A stretch of DNA of 64,000 nt, taken from positions 101,024 through 165,023 of the forward strand of contig CAJUHT010000002.1 in assembly GCA_910586035.1 (NCBI GenBank), given 5' to 3'. The position numbers were made by a program, and so were the translations under genes. Each line of letters opens with the position of its first letter. The stretch's first letter is position 1. The notes under the pieces are model-generated. The model did not search any database. It saw nothing but the letters and a program-made list of their open reading frames with translations, and was not told the origin of the DNA. The stretch is from an uncultured Christensenella sp. Its GTDB lineage: Bacteria > Bacillota > Clostridia > Christensenellales > Borkfalkiaceae. Below, one piece after another: positions 52,868 through 61,268 of the stretch.

Positions 52868-54135
52868 TTGCGTTCCTCCCACTCGGCGACGAGCTTGCTA
52901 ACCTTACCCGTGCCGTTGACTTCGAAGGTAAAGCTTTCCGCCGTTTCGTCTATTCTGTGCGTGCCGTAGCTCTCCACGCGGCGCACCCTGCCGCCGCAGT
53001 TGACTGTGAGGGCGGAGCCGCCCTCGCCCTCGAAAGTTATCCGCCGCAACGCCGCGCCCTTGCCCGCCGCAAAACGGAAGGGCGCCGAAACCCATTTGCG
53101 GTTTACGTCCGCCACGCCCTTTTCGAGTTGACAAAGGGTGGTGTCCCTGAAACAGTAAAGCCCCTCATCGGTGTAAAAGAACAGACTGCAACCGTCGGCA
53201 AAACGGGTGCAGTTGCCCGTCGTTACGTCGTATTCGAGTAAAGTGTTCACGCCGCCGCAAACGCCGTCTATATATATGTATCTGTCGTCGTACGCCCTTG
53301 CGGCGGTAGCCGTAAAGCCGTTGCCGCACACGCCCAAAGGCACCTCGCGGACGGTTTGCCCGTCTATGCAAAACAGCCCGTTTTTTGTAAAAACATACAA
53401 TTGCCCCCTGCATATTACCGAAGTATTGTCTATAACCGACGGCAAAGACACGCTCACGTCCGGCTCTAAACGGAAGTGGCGGGCGTCCCCCAACGCGCGC
53501 ATTACGCTTATGCCGTACCTGCGCACTATAAGCAATTTTTCGTTCTGCGAAAGTATGTTGCACACCTCGCCGCCGAGTGGAGCCAGCCTTATACGCCCGC
53601 CCTTATCCGCGCCCTCCGTCCAATCCTTCACGTCGTAACTCGACCAACGCAACAGGTAAGGGTCGTTGTAATCGCGGGCGAATATTCTGCCGTAATGCCA
53701 CGCGCCGCACAGCACGCGGTTGTCGGTATAGGCGGTGGTGTGCCCGTCGGGATTGAAAACTCCCATTCGGTTGTTGCTGAAAACGGCGTAAGAAATTTTA
53801 TCGTCTACCACGCAGGAGGCAATAATCGGTTTGGAAGAGGACAGCACACCGTACGCCTTTAAAGTGGTAAACTCGGTGGTGTTCCATTTATAAAACTGAC
53901 CGTATCCGTTAATGACGATTGTAAACCCCAAAGCGGGCAGAAAATCGGCAAACTTAACCTTATATACCATATACGAAGGCGTTACGGGCACGGGCGTAAA
54001 ATACGCCTCTATTCCGCTTTTATCCTGTTTATATCCGCACCGTTCGGCGCAAAAGTCCTCCTCTCCGCCTATAATCACCGTCTTTTTTACCGTTGTAGAC
54101 AACGTTAAAGGGGCGCGCTTAGCGTGCGCTATCAT
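52864..54135 (-). CDS. Putative phage tail nozzle / P22 gp10-like protein
   Basis: Start at the ATG at 54135 (MIAHAKRAPLTLSTTVKK), preceded by GAGGAGG; the GTG at 54141 is too close to that site. The 423-residue protein is nearly all beta, with repeated short strands and turns of beta-propeller character (ASCVVDDKISYAVFSNNRMG, LYVFTKNGLFCIDGQTV, YDDRYIYIDGVCGG). Genes at this position, directly after the head-tail adaptor, encode the tail nozzle (T7 gp12) or tail accessory factor (P22 gp10) in podoviruses. The call rests on position and predicted fold. Confidence 0.6.
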   Translation of the reverse strand: MIAHAKRAPLTLSTTVKKTVIIGGEEDFCAERCGYKQDKSGIEAYFTPVPVTPSYMVYKVKFADFLPALGFTIVINGYGQFYKWNTTEFTTLKAYGVLSSSKPIIASCVVDDKISYAVFSNNRMGVFNPDGHTTAYTDNRVLCGAWHYGRIFARDYNDPYLLRWSSYDVKDWTEGADKGGRIRLAPLGGEVCNILSQNEKLLIVRRYGISVMRALGDARHFRLEPDVSVSLPSVIDNTSVICRGQLYVFTKNGLFCIDGQTVREVPLGVCGNGFTATAARAYDDRYIYIDGVCGGVNTLLEYDVTTGNCTRFADGCSLFFYTDEGLYCFRDTTLCQLEKGVADVNRKWVSAPFRFAAGKGAALRRITFEGEGGSALTVNCGGRVRRVESYGTHRIDETAESFTFEVNGTGKVSKLVAEWEERK

Positions 54136-54689
54136 ATCCACCTCCTCGGCGGTATTCTGCCCTTAACCGTACTGCGCGCAAGCAGATTTTCTATTTCCGC
54201 GCGGTATCTGCCCTCCCACAGCGCGTAAGCCGTGCCGTCGCCGCACACTAAAAAGTACTCCGCCGCAACGCCGTACTCGGCAAGCCTTGCCCCTACTGCG
54301 AAAACGGGATAAAAAAACTCGTCCTCTTCGTCGAGCGCGGGCGGCAAATATTCGTAGTAAACGGTTATATTTTTGCAGTCGGTCTTTAAATAGTTGGGGC
54401 ATATGTGCCACTCAATCGCCTTTTCGCCGTCGGTTACGCGGTTAATTTTAAGCGGAGCCTTTAAAAATTGCGAAAACGCGTATTCGCCGTTTCCCGAACT
54501 CATACTCTCCTGCGTGTCAAGCGGAAAGTAGCCGCGCGCCAACTCGTCAAGCACCGCGTTAAGGTAGGTAAGCAACGCGCGTTTTAAGCGCGTTGCCGCT
54601 TCGTTAGCGGAGCCGCGCTCCACGGCGTCCGCCTCCTCCGTCCTTCCCACAAGGCGCATTGTTTCGCATAATAATTCTTTTACTGTCAT
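54132..54689 (-). CDS. Putative head-tail adaptor (P22 gp4 / T7 gp11-like)
   Basis: The 185-residue protein starts with helices (VKELLCETMRLVGRTEEAD, AATRLKRALLTYLNAVLDEL), then a beta part (SMSSGNGEYAFSQFLKAPLK, CKNITVYYEYLPPALDEEDE) and a C-terminal helix (FAVGARLAEYGVAAEYFLVC). This helix-sheet-helix order and its place between capsid and nozzle genes fit podoviral adaptors that ring the portal. GGGAGGGC precedes the ATG. It overlaps the next gene. Fold assignment is inference. Confidence 0.65.
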   Translation of the reverse strand: MTVKELLCETMRLVGRTEEADAVERGSANEAATRLKRALLTYLNAVLDELARGYFPLDTQESMSSGNGEYAFSQFLKAPLKINRVTDGEKAIEWHICPNYLKTDCKNITVYYEYLPPALDEEDEFFYPVFAVGARLAEYGVAAEYFLVCGDGTAYALWEGRYRAEIENLLARSTVKGRIPPRRWI

Positions 54690-54706
54690 TGCGCCCTCCC
54701 TTCAAA

Positions 54707-55858
54707 TCAACCGTCAGTAAGTATTATTGCGCCCTGTCCACAGGGCTTTTTGCAAACGAGTTCGGCGTACTTTACAAGCGTTGCGGAGTAAGCCGCCTTG
54801 CCCGCAACTTGCCTTAAAATTCTGCCGCCCTCGTCTTCCAGCCACGCCCAATCGCACAGCTGGTTAAGCGCGAAGTCGTTTGCGTTCACAAAGTAAATTC
54901 TGTCGTCGGGGCAAAACTTATCCGCGTATACGGGCACGTCGTTTACTATAATGCTGGAATATCCCGCCGCAATGTCGGTTGTGTTTACTATCCTGCGCGA
55001 GGAGCTCATAAGCTCGGCAATGCGCTTCCTCACTCCGTACGAGCATAAAATCATATTCACCTTGCCGTCCGCCCTCTCTTCCAGCGTATCGATAACGTCG
55101 ATTATGTCGCTTTCGGTAAGCGCGGAGAGAGCGCACCTCTTTATATAAGGCTGGAAATAGCTCTCCGTACTCTTATCGTGCCCGTACAGTTCCGAGCCGT
55201 CGAAAATGCCGCCAAGCCCCGTAATTTCGTTGCCCTCCGCGCCGAAGAGGCACACCTTTTCGCCGCCTGAAACCGTTTCGTCCTTCAAGCTTACGCTTAC
55301 CGTAATTTCCTTTTTTGCAACGTCCACGGCGGTTATTTCGCACCCCGACGGAGTTATGCTTCCCACCTTTACCTTTAAGCCCTTAAAATAGCTTTTTGCG
55401 CTGTTTACGGTAAGAACATAGTCCGACTTTTTTGCCGTTACCGTGCATATCCGACCGTTGCCGTCGCCGTAAAGCATACGCGCAAAATTGGCTTTCGCGC
55501 CCGCTACAAGCCCCTCCATTTCGGCGTTTAAAAGATTGACGAACGCGCCCGCCGAGTTTTCCGAAGCGCGCAGAGCCTTGTCGGAAATTTCTATTGTGCC
55601 GTAAATATTTTTGAGCGGCAGAGTTATTCCGTAGTACCTGTTGGAGCGGGGCGCGGGCAACTCGCCGTCCTCGCTTCCCGCCACTACGCCCGCCATTCCG
55701 CCCTTGGCTATGGCAAGTTTCACGTCCTTGCCGAACACGTTTTCCCCCGTCTTTTCAATGGCGTTGAAAAAGGGCGAAACTTCGCCGTTGAGCTGAGCGT
55801 TTACCGCGTCGAGATAGTAGTCCTTTAACGCCGCGTCGGCGTTGGTTATAGTTATCAA
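54707..55858 (-). CDS. Phage major capsid protein (HK97-like fold)
   Basis: The 383-residue protein fits an HK97-fold major capsid protein: an N-terminal arm (VNAQLNGEVSPFFNAIEKTG), YYGITLPLKNIYGTIEISD in the E-loop/P-domain region, a spine-helix-like SAGAFVNLLNAEMEGLVAGA, a beta insertion (about 140-210), then VNMILCSYGVRKRIAELM and DVPVYADKFCPDDRIYFVN near the end, typical of such proteins. It begins with TTG at 55858, directly after the scaffold stop, with AAGGAGG at ideal spacing. Its position after a scaffold gene supports the call. Confidence 0.85.
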   Translation of the reverse strand: MITITNADAALKDYYLDAVNAQLNGEVSPFFNAIEKTGENVFGKDVKLAIAKGGMAGVVAGSEDGELPAPRSNRYYGITLPLKNIYGTIEISDKALRASENSAGAFVNLLNAEMEGLVAGAKANFARMLYGDGNGRICTVTAKKSDYVLTVNSAKSYFKGLKVKVGSITPSGCEITAVDVAKKEITVSVSLKDETVSGGEKVCLFGAEGNEITGLGGIFDGSELYGHDKSTESYFQPYIKRCALSALTESDIIDVIDTLEERADGKVNMILCSYGVRKRIAELMSSSRRIVNTTDIAAGYSSIIVNDVPVYADKFCPDDRIYFVNANDFALNQLCDWAWLEDEGGRILRQVAGKAAYSATLVKYAELVCKKPCGQGAIILTDG

Positions 55859-56305
55859 TTATTTATCCTCCTTACTGTCAAAAAGTTTGCCTGCAAGCGC
55901 GCCCGCCTCTTTAAGCGTAGTCGGCGTCCGCCTTGCCGCCGCAACCGCGCCGCAGCCCGTAACGAACGGCACGCCGCGACTTTTGAAAATATTTTCAAGG
56001 TATTCCTCTATAACGGCGTTTTTCTCCTCTTGCTTTAAAGGAGCCCGCCCCTCGGGCGCGCCGCAATTAGCCTCCGACGAGGGAGCGGACGCGTTTTCCG
56101 CAACTGCGGGCGCCTCCCGCTCTTTGCTCGCTTCAAGCTCTTTCAGCCTCTGACTGCGTCGGGTGAATTCGGCTTCGAGAGCGCGATAGGCTTGCATAAG
56201 GGTCGCAACGTCCTTAAACTTGCCAAGCTCCGCCGCAGTGTTTCCAACTTCCGCCTCCGCAGTGTCTGCCGTCTTGGGCGTTTCGTCCATACGATTATCC
56301 TCCAT
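55859..56305 (-). CDS. Phage capsid scaffold protein
   Basis: A 148-residue, charged, largely helical protein with GKFKDVATLMQAYRALEAEF, TRRSQRLKELEASKE as a coiled coil, a disordered Ala/Glu/Pro-rich middle and a short helical C-terminus (KEAGALAGKLFDSKEDK). The KDV..L..AY..LE.EFT(R/K)(R/K)SQ(R/K)L pattern is common in scaffolds of Clostridial podo- and siphoviruses. It overlaps the portal gene by 11 bases and is followed immediately by the capsid gene. GGAGGTAAAG precedes the ATG. Confidence 0.8.
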   Translation of the reverse strand: MEDNRMDETPKTADTAEAEVGNTAAELGKFKDVATLMQAYRALEAEFTRRSQRLKELEASKEREAPAVAENASAPSSEANCGAPEGRAPLKQEEKNAVIEEYLENIFKSRGVPFVTGCGAVAAARRTPTTLKEAGALAGKLFDSKEDK

Positions 56306-58151
56306 TCTTTACCTCCGAAATTTTGTTTTTATGTCTTTCGATATGCGCGCAAACGCGCTTTTCCGTTTCCGGCGAAAGCCTGTGCGCAAGCAGGAACGCC
56401 GTGTGCTCCTCTATGTGAACGGCGTGCTCGTCGTAGTCTTTAACTTCCGCCGCATCGCCGCGCCTCATCGCCTCGTTTTCCTCCTCTGCGCGCTGCCTTT
56501 GCAATTTGGAAAGGTTTTTGCCGCCCGCATACCCGTTGTACCCCAAAAGCTGTAAAAGACTGCCCTTGACATCCGAAGAAATTTCGCCGTCCTTATCCGA
56601 AAACAGCCCTCTGTCAATCATATCGTAAAGGGTAGCCCTACGCCTTGCGGGCGTCATATTGGCGTCGCTGTCGGCTTCGAGCACTACATCGTCGCCCGTA
56701 ATATCGCTTCCCTTAAAGCTGACTGCGGAAAGGCTGTCGCCCGCGCCCGCATACTTAATCAGCCTTACCGACGGCGCAAACTGCCTGTACAGGCGCAGCA
56801 GCATTTTACCTATGCGCTTTAACGCCGAGCGTATCTGCTCGTAGCACACGTTCAGGCGCGCGTCGTCCTGCTCTATTATCAGCTGTAACCCCGTAGCCGA
56901 AGTAACCGACGAAAATACGCTTGCGTTCTGCGTGATGTCGTTGGTGCCGGAAATTCTTGCAAACTCCCTTTCCAGCCTCTCCTCCTCTTCGGTAAACTCA
57001 GAGGGCACGGTGCCCAGAGTAAGCATTTCGGGCGGGGTAGCCCCCTGCCTGTAAACAAGCACTTTCCCCGGCGCAAGCCCGTCCTCCAACAGCTCGTCCG
57101 TATCGGTAGAGCCTTCCTCCACCGCCAGCATACCCATTGAAATTCTGTTCAAAAATTCGTGCTTGCGGTTCTTTACCGCGTTGTAGGCGCGTTGCACGGG
57201 TATCAGCCTGTCGACTATGCACTCGCCGAAAAAACTGCCCGCAAGCGGCATACAGTACTGTACCGCAAACGGATAAATCCGTCCGCCGTTGTCGCCGTTC
57301 ACATACGGCAAATCGCCGTCGAACAGCAGTTTGTCGCCCGCCGCAATAGTAAGCCTGCCCTGCGGAAATTGGCAATTGGGGCGCACATATCTTTCGATTA
57401 CCACCTCGTAGCCGTGTTTCACGGCGCGCGCGGAGGCTTTACCCGAACTACCCTTTCCTATGGAAACGGAGGCGCGCGAAAGCGAGTAATCTTCTATGTC
57501 CCTGCCTTCCACCTGCACGCCGTACGCGGCGTAAATGTCCTCCGCGGGCACCGAGCGCGCGTGTATTATACTGCGCTGGTTGTACAAGTTTTCCTCCGAA
57601 AGCGAGTCGGGATAAATTTCGAAAGGCGACGCGACTACTATCTTCGCCCTGCCCTCCCTCACGCTTGCGCCGTCGAAAGTCTTGCCCACTTCGTTGCCCG
57701 CGTCCGAGTCCCATATAATTTTATAGAACACCGTGCCGCACGCCTCCGACCACACGGTAGCCGCCGACAGAGCGCCGTCCATCCCGCAGTCCTCGCTTGC
57801 CGCGGCAAGAATAGCCGAAGAGAGCTTTGCCGAACGCCTGTCGTCATCGTCGTCGCTCGCCGCGCGTACGGTAAGCTTGGGACGCGTGCCCGTAAGCTTG
57901 GAGCATCTGGTATCTATAATGGGCGCAATGTGGTTAAACACCCGCTTCTCCTGCCAGTAATAGCCGCCGCTTGCGTATTCCAACTCGCCCAGCGCGTTCA
58001 CGTCGCAATATTGGTTTCCGCTCAAAAAATTGAGATTCAACTGCCAACCGCGCTCTATCGTGCGCCGCTCCTCCTGCCGCCTTTTAAAGTCCGCTTGCAA
58101 TTCCTCTACAAGCGCTTTCTCCCGCTCGGCTGTATTATCACTTTCCTTCAC
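56295..58151 (-). CDS. Phage portal protein (P22-like)
   Basis: The 618-residue protein has the layout of podoviral portals: an N-terminal acidic helix, ERGWQLNLNFLSGNQYCDVN, RVFNHIAPIIDTRCSKLTGT followed by PKLTVRAAS, a stem region near SFFGECIVDRLIPVQRAYNA, the crown helix segment EFLNRISMGMLAVEEGS, and a long C-terminal helical barrel-like tail with Arg/Glu-rich repeats. It forms the dodecameric DNA gate at one capsid vertex. It overlaps the preceding small gene and the scaffold gene. Confidence 0.85.
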   Translation of the reverse strand: MKESDNTAEREKALVEELQADFKRRQEERRTIERGWQLNLNFLSGNQYCDVNALGELEYASGGYYWQEKRVFNHIAPIIDTRCSKLTGTRPKLTVRAASDDDDDRRSAKLSSAILAAASEDCGMDGALSAATVWSEACGTVFYKIIWDSDAGNEVGKTFDGASVREGRAKIVVASPFEIYPDSLSEENLYNQRSIIHARSVPAEDIYAAYGVQVEGRDIEDYSLSRASVSIGKGSSGKASARAVKHGYEVVIERYVRPNCQFPQGRLTIAAGDKLLFDGDLPYVNGDNGGRIYPFAVQYCMPLAGSFFGECIVDRLIPVQRAYNAVKNRKHEFLNRISMGMLAVEEGSTDTDELLEDGLAPGKVLVYRQGATPPEMLTLGTVPSEFTEEEERLEREFARISGTNDITQNASVFSSVTSATGLQLIIEQDDARLNVCYEQIRSALKRIGKMLLRLYRQFAPSVRLIKYAGAGDSLSAVSFKGSDITGDDVVLEADSDANMTPARRRATLYDMIDRGLFSDKDGEISSDVKGSLLQLLGYNGYAGGKNLSKLQRQRAEEENEAMRRGDAAEVKDYDEHAVHIEEHTAFLLAHRLSPETEKRVCAHIERHKNKISEVKNGG

Positions 58152-58398
58152 CTGCGTCCTCCTTCAACATCTTTAAAAGTTTTTCCCTCTCCCGTTCAAG
58201 CTCCTCGTCGCTAAGCGGCGCAACCGCCTGACTTTCCATAAGCATCTTAACCGCCTTTATGTCGGGCGGAATTTCCCTGCGCGTAACCTTTTTCTTGACA
58301 AGCTTGAACTCGCCGTCAACTTCGGCGAATTCCTCCACAACCTCGCTTGCAGACAGCCCCACCGCGCACTTTGCAAGCGCGTTTTTAACGTTTTCCAT
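58138..58398 (-). CDS. Small protein between terminase and portal (possible small terminase-related)
   Basis: An 86-residue protein from the ATG at 58398 (a TTG at 58407 is also possible). It has an N-terminal helix (NVKNALAKCAVGLSASEVVE), a charged strand pair (FAEVDGEFKLVKKKVTRREI), then IPPDIKAVKMLM, close to the PPD..A..FWLKNR segment found in proteins that accompany terminase large subunits, and a Glu/Lys-rich helix. It could be a reduced small terminase or a packaging accessory. It overlaps both neighbours. Confidence 0.65.
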   Translation of the reverse strand: MENVKNALAKCAVGLSASEVVEEFAEVDGEFKLVKKKVTRREIPPDIKAVKMLMESQAVAPLSDEELEREREKLLKMLKEDAGEGK

Positions 58399-59836
58399 TC
58401 TTTCCAAAAGTCGATTTCAGCCTCCTTATCCTCCTCATTTTATCCGCGTGAATAATGCTTTCCGCCTCCTCTCTCTCGGCGGGGCGCGGGCGGCTCATAA
58501 CGTAGTACCTCAATTCGTCCATACAGTGGTCGTCCCTCTTGACGGGCGCGTCGCCGTCCGCCCAGAAGTAACCCGTAAACTCGGCAATCATATTCACGCA
58601 GGTATCGAATATATAGATGTCGGGCAAGCCGTTGCCGCGTTTGAGATACTCCTTTACTCGGCATATGCCCGCAAACACGTCCTTGTTGACCTTGGCGTTT
58701 ACAAGCACGCCGCGCTCGCCGAACAGCTCGGCAACGCTCTTAGCCGAGGCGAGGGTGCGCTGGTTAGCCGCGCTGTCTATAAGCGCGGAAACCCTCCCCC
58801 GCCCGTCCGTCTTCCAGCCCAGTCGCCCGCTAATTTCGAGTATGCGCTTTGCGTGCTCGGCAACGTCCAACCCCGCGGCAAAATGCTCGGCAATAACGTA
58901 AACGTTGCCGTCCCAATCGGTTGCGTACCAGTGCGCCGAAAGCGGGTTGTTTAGTCCGGGGTCGATTGAAATGTTATCGTACCACTCTTTGGGCACGGAA
59001 AACGGGGGAATAACGTGGACGGAAAAGTCAAATTCAGGGTACACAAGCCCCGCCCCGCGCGAAAATTTTCCGTACCGTCGGCTGTCGAGGGAGTTGTCGT
59101 CAAGCGTCTTGGATAACAGCTCTATTTCCTTCTTGTTTAAAAAGGGATTGTCCTCCCAGCTGACGAACTCGCACCACACTTCGGGGTTGTTGCGGCGGTT
59201 TAAATATATTTCGTTAAATATAAACGTTTCGCCCTTCAACGGCGTCATCGTGCCGAATATATCCCCCCGCCTGTCCATAACGCGCATAAGGCACTCCTCG
59301 TAAACGTCCTTGGGCGGCTCCTCGTCAATCCACACAAAGTCAAGCGAGCACCCCTGAAACTTCTCCCGCCCCTGGTCGCAACTTTTAAACCCCAGAGTAG
59401 ATATACCGCCGAAAACGTTTCTTATTTTAATCTGGTCGATTATTCCCGAAGCGGGCGCGTCCTTCCTGCCCGAAATCATAATTATATCGTCTATCCAGCT
59501 CTTTGGCAGGTACTTTAAAATTTTGCTCTGCGCAACGTCGCGCTGTACCTGCTGTGAAAGAGAAACCGCCCACCCGAAAACGTCGGGTTTATTCTTGCGG
59601 TAGGGGTGTATCCCCCTTAAAAGCCACAAAGCCTCCACAGCCCCGCACTCGGTTTTCCCCGAGCGGTTGCCTCCGAAAACCCAACGGTTGCGCTTTTTGC
59701 ACTTGTGAAACGCCATCTGCTTTTTATGCTTTTTTCTGCCCGCGTTGTAGTTTAAAAGCGCGCCCTCGCTCTCCCTCCGTCTTTTAAGTTCCGCGTCGAT
59801 TTCGGCAACGCGCAAAATAATATCTTCTCTATTCAT
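58385..59836 (-). CDS. Phage terminase large subunit
   Basis: I start at the ATG at 59836 (MNREDIILRVAEIDAELKRR), giving 483 residues; the frame open to 59962 would cross the divergent gene. Walker A is FGGNRSGKTE (about 54-63), Walker B LDFVWIDEEPP (about 165-175), and the coupling motif GTMTPLKGE. The RNase-H-like nuclease domain has ISIDPGLNNP, SALIDSAANQR and MDELRYYV as its acidic ligands. Both ATPase and nuclease centres look intact, so the packaging motor could still work. It is the first gene of the minus-strand virion cassette. Confidence 0.93.
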   Translation of the reverse strand: MNREDIILRVAEIDAELKRRRESEGALLNYNAGRKKHKKQMAFHKCKKRNRWVFGGNRSGKTECGAVEALWLLRGIHPYRKNKPDVFGWAVSLSQQVQRDVAQSKILKYLPKSWIDDIIMISGRKDAPASGIIDQIKIRNVFGGISTLGFKSCDQGREKFQGCSLDFVWIDEEPPKDVYEECLMRVMDRRGDIFGTMTPLKGETFIFNEIYLNRRNNPEVWCEFVSWEDNPFLNKKEIELLSKTLDDNSLDSRRYGKFSRGAGLVYPEFDFSVHVIPPFSVPKEWYDNISIDPGLNNPLSAHWYATDWDGNVYVIAEHFAAGLDVAEHAKRILEISGRLGWKTDGRGRVSALIDSAANQRTLASAKSVAELFGERGVLVNAKVNKDVFAGICRVKEYLKRGNGLPDIYIFDTCVNMIAEFTGYFWADGDAPVKRDDHCMDELRYYVMSRPRPAEREEAESIIHADKMRRIRRLKSTFGKNGKR

Positions 59837-59897
59837 AGACCTTTTATGACAAAATATCCGTAAATTCAACCCTTTCTTTAATATATAATTTGCGAGT

Positions 59898-60560
59898 ATG
59901 AAACGCTTTACGGTGCTGTTGACAATACTGTTAATATGGGTTGCCGCCTTCGCCCCCGCCAAAGTTTACGCCGCCTCTCCCGTCTACGCAAGGGCGGCTG
60001 TGCGCGACGCGTATTTTTTTAAGGAAAAGGACAATACAACCGCGCAGTTCGCCGTTCCGTATACGTACTGCATAGAGATTTTAAGGGACGAAGGCGATTG
60101 GTACTACGCGCGCTACGCAAGCGACGCGGGACTGTACAAGGCGCTTTACGGCTACTGCAAAAAGGAAAATTTTACCCGCGAGAGCGGCACCCCGCAAGTT
60201 ACGTTTCTGTACAAAACGGTAACCGTAAAATACAAGGTTGAAGACAGCTCTTCCAGCCTGCCCGTGCTCGGCGAAATTGCGGTAGAAGCGGCATACTACG
60301 GCACCTATTACTCGGGAGCCACCGTCTACTCCTACGTTTACTGTCAGGGAACGTTCGGCTATATCGAGGGCGCGAACGACGATTATCCCCTTAACGAACC
60401 CGCACAAAAGCCCGACGGCGACGAAAAAAACGACGGCGCAAGCGGCGGAAAATCGGGGCTGAATTTTGCCACAATCGCGTTTGTGGTAATCGCCGTGCTG
60501 TTCGCTCTCGTAATTTTAATAATCTACTTTGCAACCCGCAAGCCAAAAATCGACGGTTAA
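59898..60560 (+). CDS. Exported protein with SH3-like repeats and C-terminal membrane anchor
   Basis: The 220-residue protein has a signal peptide (1-26, cleavage after VYA), two SH3-like stretches (about 30-95 with EILRDEGDWYYARY, and 100-155 with ITVSYV-like VYSYVYCQGTFGYIEG), a Lys/Asp/Gly-rich linker, and one C-terminal helix (about 190-212, FATIAFVVIAVLFALVILII) with a short basic tail. It probably faces the cell wall. It lies on the strand opposite to, and within, the virion cassette, with its own TATAAT (59884-59889) only 8 bases before the ATG and no clear -35 or Shine-Dalgarno. That is the arrangement of a phage moron gene; a host gene split off by insertion is the alternative. Confidence 0.7.
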   Translation: MKRFTVLLTILLIWVAAFAPAKVYAASPVYARAAVRDAYFFKEKDNTTAQFAVPYTYCIEILRDEGDWYYARYASDAGLYKALYGYCKKENFTRESGTPQVTFLYKTVTVKYKVEDSSSSLPVLGEIAVEAAYYGTYYSGATVYSYVYCQGTFGYIEGANDDYPLNEPAQKPDGDEKNDGASGGKSGLNFATIAFVVIAVLFALVILIIYFATRKPKIDG

Positions 60561-60572
60561 AAGCCGTTCGCG

Positions 60573-60974
60573 TCAGTCGGGCGCGGGACTTATCAGGCAC
60601 AGATACGCGCACAGCAGTTTATAGTCGTCCAACCCTCCCCTTCTCAACCCCTGCGCCCTGCGAGCAAACTTAACCGCCGCCCTGTGCAGTTCGCGCTTTT
60701 CCTCCCCGTCCGCGCCGCCGCGCATCGCCGCATACTTTTTAAGCGCCAGCCTGTCCCTTTCCGTCAGCCCGCATATAACGCCGTCAAGCCGCGCCCACAG
60801 CTCGGCGAGCCTACCCTTCGCCTCCACAACCTTTGCCGCCCGCTCGGCATACGCGGCGCACCCCGCAAGATAATCGTTGCCCGCCGCCAGCCCCAACCGC
60901 AAAATAAGACGGTCGAGAGCGGCGTTCAAACTGCCCGCCGAAAAATAAAACCTCATTAAATTTTTTATACTCAA
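60573..60974 (-). CDS. Small basic helical protein, possible phage regulator
   Basis: The annotated frame could open at 61019, but AAGGAGG at about 60983-60989 points to the TTG at 60974 (SIKNLMRFYFSAGSLNAALD), giving 133 residues. The protein is Ala/Arg/Leu-rich and helical; ELWARLDGVICGLTERDRLAL resembles the region ahead of the helix-turn-helix in sigma-like phage late regulators, but the HTH itself is not recognisable. Start and function are uncertain. TATAAT at 61048-61053 without a -35 lies upstream, which would suit an activated promoter. Confidence 0.5.
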   Translation of the reverse strand: MSIKNLMRFYFSAGSLNAALDRLILRLGLAAGNDYLAGCAAYAERAAKVVEAKGRLAELWARLDGVICGLTERDRLALKKYAAMRGGADGEEKRELHRAAVKFARRAQGLRRGGLDDYKLLCAYLCLISPAPD

Positions 60975-61174
60975 CAACACCGCCTCCTTCCGCGCCGCGC
61001 ATTTTTTAAGCAAAATCAAACCGAACGTTTGTTTGTTTTGTGTCTATATTATAACCCTTTAAATATGACAAAAAGCGCATAATTAAAAAATTTATGGCAT
61101 AAAAAATAAAATTTTCGGTAATAAAAAATGTGAAAAAAGTAAAAAAACGCCTTTAAAGTTGAACGGCTAAATCC

Positions 61175-61203
61175 TTTACAAGCTCAACGCGAAGTGATAT
61201 AAT
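61175..61203 (+). promoter_or_regulatory. Promoter of surface protein gene 61269
   Basis: TTTACA (61175-61180), 17 bases, TATAAT (61198-61203); leader about 60 bases. The remaining sequence 61020-61174 is AT-rich with no other feature apart from the minus-strand TATAAT at 61048. Confidence 0.65.
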
Positions 61204-61268
61204 TTTTATAAGTATAATTATTTTAAAGTAGCCGCGCTAAATTAAAGCGGCGGATAAAAGCGAAAAAA

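Noticed and set aside
57159..58214. 351-codon plus-strand open frame opposite the portal gene
   Set aside because: It is a shadow frame of a GC-rich coding region: no ribosome binding site, no recognisable domain, Arg/Ala-rich random composition, and the portal frame fits its neighbours.
61019..61268. Phage attachment site between the virion cassette and the surface protein gene
   Set aside because: I looked for direct repeats shared with the 52.3 kb boundary and saw none longer than chance, and no tRNA gene borders either side.
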